Part shown: piece after piece, positions 12,736-19,271 of the stretch
Numbering within the stretch: position 1 is the first letter of the stretch
Layout: every line of letters starts with the position of its first letter
Assembly: GCA_031383745.1 (NCBI GenBank)
Contig: JANMZX010000644.1
Location: 1-19,271 of the forward strand
Length of the DNA: 19,271 bases
Source: CAISIP01 sp031383745
Lineage (GTDB): Bacteria > Pseudomonadota > Gammaproteobacteria > Burkholderiales > Burkholderiaceae_C
Direction of reading: 5' to 3'
The notes under the pieces: model-generated
The model's input: only the letters and a program-made list of their open reading frames with translations
Database searches by the model: none
Told to the model about the DNA's origin: nothing
Position numbers and translations under genes: made by a program

Positions 12736-14908
12736 CGTCGACGCTGTTGCCCATCGCGGCCTGTGCCACTGCGTCGAGCGCATCCTCGACCGGATCGGCG
12801 GAGATGATGCGCAGTTGCCCGTCGGCGAACATCTGCTCGCAGGCCCGGCGCGTCAGCGACTGCATGTAGCCCAGCGCATCCGAGAACAGCAGCAGCGTGG
12901 CGTGGGGGCTGGCCCAGATCAGGCGGGTGCGCGTCCAGCCATCCTCGGCCAGCAGTGTCACCCACACGCCGGGCTGGAAAGCGTCGGCGGGCATCGGAGG
13001 CGCTGCCGGACGCTCCGCGGTCTGGAGGTCTATGAAGCCCGAAACCAGCGCTTCGGTGGGCGCCAGCCAGACCGAATCACCCGCGGCATGCGGCTGCACG
13101 CCGGTATCGCGGAACTGCGATTGCGCGTCCAGCGCCGACGCGGCGGCCGCGGGTTCCGGCGCCTGCAGGTGCACGCCGTCGAGCAATTCGAAAAACTCGC
13201 TGCTGCCAGCGGCCGGGTAATCGATGCTGGCCAGGCCGGCGTGCAGGCGTGCCAGCAACTGCGGCGCCAGCGGGCCCGGCGCCGCCGGCCCGGTGGCGTT
13301 GCGGGACGGTTGCACGCCCAGGATCAGATCGTCGATGCTACGGGCGTAGTCGCCGGGATCGACAGCGCCGCTGCGGTCGGTGATGCGGGCGTGGGCCACC
13401 ACCTGGGCCCACGGCCCGCACAGGAAATCGATCACCAGCCGAGGCACCTGCGCCAGGTCGGCGCGACCCAGCACATCGGCCACGATCGTGGCTGCCAGCG
13501 CGTTGCGTTGTTCGGCCTCCTGCAGCGCCTTGACGGCGCGTGACAGCTGGCGCTGCTCGGCACCGCCTGGCGCGTCCCACAAGGCCACCAGACGGGTGAG
13601 AACCTGCTCGAACGAGGTCGCGGTGGCACCCGGGCCGCCGGCCAGCGGCGCCATGGCCTCCTGCAGGGGCTCCATGAATCCGCTGAACCCGCGCGAATCC
13701 ACGGATTCGAAGGCGATGCTGCGGTGGGTGATTTCATGCAGCAGGCGCCGCGCCGGGTGCTGCTTGTGGCTGAAGAAGCGCGGATCGACCAGCGCCAGTT
13801 GCAGCAAGGCCGGCTCCAGGTCGGCGACGGTGCGCTGGATCGGCGCCAGCAGCCGGGGGTCGCGCACGATGTTGTCGACCATCAGCTCGACGACTTCCAG
13901 GCCCAGCAACTGCTCCAGTCCATGGGCGGACTGGCGCAACTGGTCGCGCACATGCTGGCGGTCCTGCGCGGGCGCCGGCCCCGCCGCCTGGCGCGCCTGC
14001 AGGCGCTGCTCTGCCTGCTCCACCTGGTGCATGTCGCGCAGGGCTTCGAATGCGGCCGGGATGGTGGGGCTGAAGGCTGTCGGCACCGTATCGTGGGTGG
14101 CAAACGTGCTCTCGCCGTTGCCTGCCGACAGGGCCGCGCCATACCGCAGCGTGCTGGCGGCCGTCGTGGCGGTCGGCGCGTCCGCCAACAGGTGGCGCAG
14201 TTTCTCCAGCGTCAGCAGGCTGGGCTCGGCACGTGCCGCCGCACGGGCGGGCGGCGCCAGTAGGCCGGCACCCGCGCCGACACCCTTGTCGCGCAATTCG
14301 GCGCACAGGTCGTGGTAGTAGACATCCAGCTCGTGACCGAGCGCACCGAACATCATCGACATCCAGCCCTGGCGGGTGGTCGACGGCACCGGCAGGTGGG
14401 CCACCGCGGCAGTCACCGCGTCCATGTACACCGTGGGCCGCAGGGGGTTGCGCTCGAGCCGGACTTCCTTGAGCCCGAGCAGGGCGCAGATCAAGCGGTT
14501 GAGTTCGTCCAGTGTGGTGTCCGCCACGGCGCGGACCGCCTGTTGCGCGCGGGCGGCATCGACATGCCCGCGCACCTGGTCGGCGTCCATCGCGGCGAGC
14601 TGGTCGAAATGCAGCGCCGGGGCGGCGGACGGCCGCTCCAGCGACGACAGCCGGTTGAAGGCGTTGCGCAGTTCCTCGGCAAAACGCGCACACAACGCGG
14701 CTTCGAACTGGTTGAGCTGACGCCTCGAATGCGTCAGCCGGTCGCGCTCGCGCCGGTCGCGCGCGTCGCTCTCAAGCTCGCGCAGCGACGCACGCACATG
14801 CGCCACCAGCCGCGCCATGAGGGCATCGGCCCCGCCGACGGCCTGCCAGATCGTGGCGTCGAACAGGTCAGCGTATTGCCGTGCGTCTTCCGGTTCTGTG
14901 ACTTTCAT
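12725..14908 (-). CDS. DUF1631 family protein (paralogue 1)
   Basis: This is a 727-residue, largely helical protein without signal peptide or membrane segment, recognised as DUF1631 by conserved blocks: NPLRPTVYMDAV, LEPALLQLALVDPRFF with HPARRLLHEITHRS, VPRLVIDFLCGPWAQVV, a DDLILGVQP segment, and a C-terminal block containing WTRTRLIWASPHATLLLF and SLTRRACEQM. The same blocks occur in the same order in the protein encoded at 16705-18966, so the two are paralogues. No biochemical function is established for the family that I know of. The ATG at 14908 is 27 bases downstream of the ettA stop with only a weak GGGG-type site upstream, consistent with co-transcription with ettA. The coding end overlaps the convergent TAXI gene. 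Confidence 0.85.
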   Translation of the reverse strand: MKVTEPEDARQYADLFDATIWQAVGGADALMARLVAHVRASLRELESDARDRRERDRLTHSRRQLNQFEAALCARFAEELRNAFNRLSSLERPSAAPALHFDQLAAMDADQVRGHVDAARAQQAVRAVADTTLDELNRLICALLGLKEVRLERNPLRPTVYMDAVTAAVAHLPVPSTTRQGWMSMMFGALGHELDVYYHDLCAELRDKGVGAGAGLLAPPARAAARAEPSLLTLEKLRHLLADAPTATTAASTLRYGAALSAGNGESTFATHDTVPTAFSPTIPAAFEALRDMHQVEQAEQRLQARQAAGPAPAQDRQHVRDQLRQSAHGLEQLLGLEVVELMVDNIVRDPRLLAPIQRTVADLEPALLQLALVDPRFFSHKQHPARRLLHEITHRSIAFESVDSRGFSGFMEPLQEAMAPLAGGPGATATSFEQVLTRLVALWDAPGGAEQRQLSRAVKALQEAEQRNALAATIVADVLGRADLAQVPRLVIDFLCGPWAQVVAHARITDRSGAVDPGDYARSIDDLILGVQPSRNATGPAAPGPLAPQLLARLHAGLASIDYPAAGSSEFFELLDGVHLQAPEPAAAASALDAQSQFRDTGVQPHAAGDSVWLAPTEALVSGFIDLQTAERPAAPPMPADAFQPGVWVTLLAEDGWTRTRLIWASPHATLLLFSDALGYMQSLTRRACEQMFADGQLRIISADPVEDALDAVAQAAMGNSVDVRF

Positions 14909-14935
14909 GTGGTCGCCCCAGCGAACAAGAAACCC

Positions 14936-16597
<1,662 letters not shown>

Positions 16598-16650
16598 GAT
16601 TTACTGCATTGCCTTTGTCAAAATTGCGGTTGATTGCGGGGAAACCCTGC

Positions 16651-16680
16651 ATTATCGGCTCTCGCAGCCTGCTTTCGACA
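16651..16680 (-). promoter_or_regulatory. Possible promoter of ettA
   Basis: On the minus strand, TGTCGA (16675-16680) is followed after 18 bases by GATAAT (16651-16656), about 54 bases before the ettA ATG. The -10 is good and the -35 is weak. The 107-base gap between ettA and the upstream DUF1631 gene is more A/T-rich than its surroundings, as expected for a promoter. Confidence 0.3.
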
Positions 16681-16704
16681 CGCCTGGCACGCGCCAGCCG
16701 CGTG

Positions 16705-18966
16705 TCAGTGCACCGGGTGTCCGTCGGTATCGCTGTCTGCCAGCGGTGTCAGCAGGCCATGGACGGTGTCCAGTTGCAGATCCAGCTCGGGCGGGGCAAA
16801 CCCCAGGCGCAGCCGTCCCTGCGACTGCAGCCGGTCCATCATGCGCCGCGTCATCGCATGCGCCAGCCCGGCGCCGGACACAAACATGAACAAGCTGCGG
16901 TTGTGGCTGATCCAGGTCAGCCGCGCCCGTACCCACACCCCGCCGAGCAACAGGTCGGCCCAGTCACCGGTCTCGACGTCGTTGGCCTCCGACGGGCTGA
17001 GCGAGTCGAATGTGGAGTCTGCCTCCAGGCCGGAATCGGGGAACCCGGACTCCGGACCCGGGTCCGGTTCCGGCGCGGACCTGGCCTGCGGCATCGCGTC
17101 GGACCCCGTTCCGGGCGCCGGTTCCTGCTCCGGCGGCGCCAGAGCAGCCCGCGCCGCCTCGTCCTCCTCGGCCTTGCGGGCGCGCTGTGCTGCCCGGGCC
17201 GAAGCAATCGCGCTGCGATGGTCCTCCAGCACCTTGTCGTGCAGGGCATTGAGCTCGTCGAGGAACAGCGACACCGACTCCTGCGGGTAGCGGATCAACA
17301 CCAGGCCTTCGTTGATGTGCGCCAGCAAACGGGGGATCAGCTTGACCAGCCGGGCGTAGTCACGCCCATCGGCGGGCCGCTGAATGCTCCAGACCAGATC
17401 GTCCACCAAGGCCAGGTAACCCTTGGGATCCGGATCATCTTCTTCGTCGTGCAGGCTGGTCTCGGCCAGCACCTTGGCCCATGGCCCGCGCAAAAACTCG
17501 CCGATCAGGGCCGGCAGGCTGACACTGCGAAAACGCTCCATGAGCGCATCCGCGAAACGCCGCGCCAGCGCCGTGCGCTTTTCCTCGTGCTCGCGCTGGC
17601 GCTGCGCAGCCTCGCGCTGCTCCTGGCGCGTGCTCTCGAAATCCCCCCAGCTGCGCTCGACCAGCGCCCAGGCCTCGGAATAACTCTCCGCCTCCGGTGG
17701 GCTGCGCAAGATCGAACCGACGGCGTTCGCCACACAGGCGGCGAACCCGTGCACACCGTCCTGGTCGTCACGCACCAGGGTGACGCTGGTCTGTACCACC
17801 CGGTCCATGAAGACCCGCGCCGGATGCCCGCGGTCGAGGAAATAACGCGGGTCGGCGTGGGCCAGGCGCTGCAGGGCCGGCTCCAGCGTGCGCGCCTGCA
17901 GGCGCACCGGAACCGGAACGCGCTCGTCGTGGGCCAGCTGGTCGAACAACAGCCGCACCACCTCCTCGCCGAGCTGGCGCCCGACCAGGCGGTTGCGCGC
18001 CGCCGCCAGCACGGGCTCGTCGGCCACGCCCGCGGCACCGGCACCGGGGGCTACGCGGGCTGTCAGTACCGGGATCGCCACCCGCTTGAGGCGCTGGAAC
18101 ATCGACTCTTCCATGCGCATGTCCTGCAGCGCCACCAGGGCCGCCGGCACCGTCTGGATGAAATCCTGCGATCCTCCGTCGGCCCGGACCGGCAAGGGTT
18201 CGATTCCCATCAGGCTGCGCAACTTGTCGAGAATGGCCAGCGTGCGGTCGAGTTCGGTTTCCGTCGACCTGGCCTGCCCACCGACACGTGTCGGTCTTGC
18301 GTCGGCGCCCCCGACCGGCACAACGCCCTGGGAGCGCAGCCAGTCGCATGTTTCGCGGTAGAGCTGGGCCATGCCATTGCCCAGTGCGACGGCCGCTGGT
18401 CGCAGCAGGGCCGAGCGCACGGTTTCGTCCTGGACGCACACACCCAGCATCTCCTGCAGCGCACGCACAAAGGCCTCGGGCTTGAGCGGATTCATGCCAG
18501 GCTGGACCGAGGTCCAGCCCAGCAGCGAACTGATCTGCGCATTGAACAGCGGCAGCACCTGGTCCACCGAGCGGCTCACCTCGCGCCTGGCCAGCGCCTG
18601 TTCGATATGGGCTTCCAGTGTGTGGATGTCGAAGACGTGGATGTCCTCGATGCGCGACATCGGCGCTTCGCCGAAATCCTGCAGGCCGCTGTGGTAGACC
18701 AGCCGGCGCAAAGCGTCGCCGAACGAGGAGCGCACCAGCACGATTTCGTCCAGCAGTTCGTGCACCGCGTGGCGGATGGCGGGGTCGACGTCGTCGCGTT
18801 CACCGGCCTTGAGCGTCTTGAGCACTGGCGCCTTCAGCGCATCGAGGATGTCGCCGACCAGCGCGTCCGACTGGTCAAGCACCAATTCGATGCAGGCCGA
18901 CAGGGAAGGGCGCGTCGCGGCCGCGTTGCTCGCAACGCCGATCCGCCGCAACTGGTACTTGTTCAT
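16705..18966 (-). CDS. DUF1631 family protein (paralogue 2)
   Basis: This is a 753-residue, mostly helical, soluble protein of the DUF1631 family. Shared blocks with the protein at 12725-14908 include NPLKPEAFVRAL, LEPALQRLAHADPRYF with HPARVFMDRVVQ, LPALIGEFLRGPWAKVL, DDLVWSIQRP, LLAHINEGLVLIRYP, and the C-terminal VWVRARLTWISHNRSLFMF with HAMTRRMMDRL. A long Glu/Arg-rich helix (about 445-475) and an acidic Pro/Glu/Asp-rich linker (about 620-680) separate the conserved parts. The ATG at 18966 begins MNKYQLRR and has GGAAG six bases upstream; the in-frame ATG 144 bases earlier adds an Arg/Ser-rich stretch not typical of the family. It lies 107 bases upstream of ettA on the same strand. The function is unknown. 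Confidence 0.85.
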   Translation of the reverse strand: MNKYQLRRIGVASNAAATRPSLSACIELVLDQSDALVGDILDALKAPVLKTLKAGERDDVDPAIRHAVHELLDEIVLVRSSFGDALRRLVYHSGLQDFGEAPMSRIEDIHVFDIHTLEAHIEQALARREVSRSVDQVLPLFNAQISSLLGWTSVQPGMNPLKPEAFVRALQEMLGVCVQDETVRSALLRPAAVALGNGMAQLYRETCDWLRSQGVVPVGGADARPTRVGGQARSTETELDRTLAILDKLRSLMGIEPLPVRADGGSQDFIQTVPAALVALQDMRMEESMFQRLKRVAIPVLTARVAPGAGAAGVADEPVLAAARNRLVGRQLGEEVVRLLFDQLAHDERVPVPVRLQARTLEPALQRLAHADPRYFLDRGHPARVFMDRVVQTSVTLVRDDQDGVHGFAACVANAVGSILRSPPEAESYSEAWALVERSWGDFESTRQEQREAAQRQREHEEKRTALARRFADALMERFRSVSLPALIGEFLRGPWAKVLAETSLHDEEDDPDPKGYLALVDDLVWSIQRPADGRDYARLVKLIPRLLAHINEGLVLIRYPQESVSLFLDELNALHDKVLEDHRSAIASARAAQRARKAEEDEAARAALAPPEQEPAPGTGSDAMPQARSAPEPDPGPESGFPDSGLEADSTFDSLSPSEANDVETGDWADLLLGGVWVRARLTWISHNRSLFMFVSGAGLAHAMTRRMMDRLQSQGRLRLGFAPPELDLQLDTVHGLLTPLADSDTDGHPVH

Positions 18967-19271
18967 CGATTGCTTCCGTCGCTCCGATCCACGATGCCCA
19001 CATGACGGGCGCCGGACGGCGCCCCCGGATAGATCCTTTGCTGACCTTGCGCATTGTGACCGATGTAGCTGCTTTTGCACCAGCGCCGGCACCCGGACGG
19101 AAAGCCCCATGGGTCGCCAGGATGACGCAAATCAGTTGCGCCCCCGTGTCCGTGCGACAATACGCGCTGTTGCGGGCCTCCAGCTGCCTGCAATCTCAGC
19201 GTTTGCTGGGGATCCGCGCTTCGCGCTCACGTCCCATTTTTTTCTCTGTCGACCTTTGACTGGCCCGTTGT
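18967..19271. other. Intergenic region at the right edge, no gene seen
   Basis: These 305 bases hold no credible coding frame. Near the DUF1631 start there is a perfect 7-base inverted repeat with a 4-base loop. Further right, an acaatac sequence near 19159 with TTGCGC upstream could be a weak promoter reading rightwards, and a run of T at about 19240-19246 precedes a CT-rich stretch at the window end. This looks like a divergent promoter region for a plus-strand gene beyond the window. Confidence 0.5.
19007..19024. repeat. Short GC hairpin in the leader of the DUF1631 paralogue 2 gene
   Basis: gggcgcc-ggac-ggcgccc is a perfect 7-base stem with a tetraloop, about 40 bases upstream of the ATG at 18966. 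No T-run follows on either strand, so it is not a typical terminator. It could fold in the 5' untranslated RNA of the DUF1631 gene. Confidence 0.45.

Noticed and set aside
16617..16622. TTGACA on the minus strand upstream of ettA as a -35 box
   Set aside because: The matching -10 position would fall within the ettA coding start, with no suitable hexamer there.
16609..19005. A 798-codon open frame on the plus strand, antisense to DUF1631 paralogue 2
   Set aside because: Biased Arg/Gln/His composition and no domain; the minus-strand product shares conserved blocks with its paralogue.
18967..19110. N-terminal extension of DUF1631 paralogue 2 to an earlier ATG
   Set aside because: The extension is Arg/Ser-rich, crosses a hairpin and lacks a ribosome binding site, whereas the ATG at 18966 has GGAAG at good spacing.

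Overview
The window is GC-rich (about two thirds G+C by eye) and densely coded, with codon use typical of a betaproteobacterium. Two DUF1631 proteins around an ettA-type ABC-F gene, together with a copper-resistance gene set, suggest Burkholderiales, probably near Comamonadaceae. That placement is inferred from gene content, not from a marker gene. No tRNA, rRNA, CRISPR array, insertion sequence or phage gene was seen.

Layout. (1) 1-1177, plus strand: the 3' part of an HD-GYP-type gene with a degenerate HD pair, overlapping by ATGA a stand-alone receiver-domain response regulator. (2) 8564 down to 1202, minus strand: nine genes in one direction with short gaps. In transcription order they are a secreted Cys/His-rich protein, a small secreted protein, a TolC-family outer-membrane lipoprotein, a Tat-exported multicopper oxidase, a cupredoxin, a CusF-like copper-binding protein, a YdjM-like membrane protein, a secreted creatininase-family protein and a secreted YVTN beta-propeller. 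The first six form a periplasmic copper-handling module; the last three may be co-transcribed, but their link to copper is only positional. (3) 8652-12735, plus strand, divergent from the copper genes: a SAM methyltransferase, a DMT/EamA permease with a strongly His-rich tail, a P1-family (DmpA/ThnT-like) self-processing peptidase and a membrane-anchored TAXI-type binding protein, packed with overlaps or gaps under 20 bases. (4) 18966 down to 12725, minus strand: DUF1631 protein, EttA, second DUF1631 protein. The last converges on the TAXI gene and overlaps it by 11 bases.

How they may work together. The copper module looks like oxidation and sequestration in the periplasm, plus an outer-membrane channel whose inner-membrane pump must lie elsewhere. 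No copper-sensing regulator is in the window. The plus-strand operon pairs modification, export and peptide hydrolysis with no recognisable named pathway. The ettA cluster joins a translation factor for energy-limited cells to two paralogous proteins of unknown function.

The items most worth following up are the two proteins at the head of the copper operon, the His-tailed permease, the creatininase homologue with exchanged metal-ligand residues, the TAXI protein without a permease, and the DUF1631-ettA-DUF1631 arrangement.
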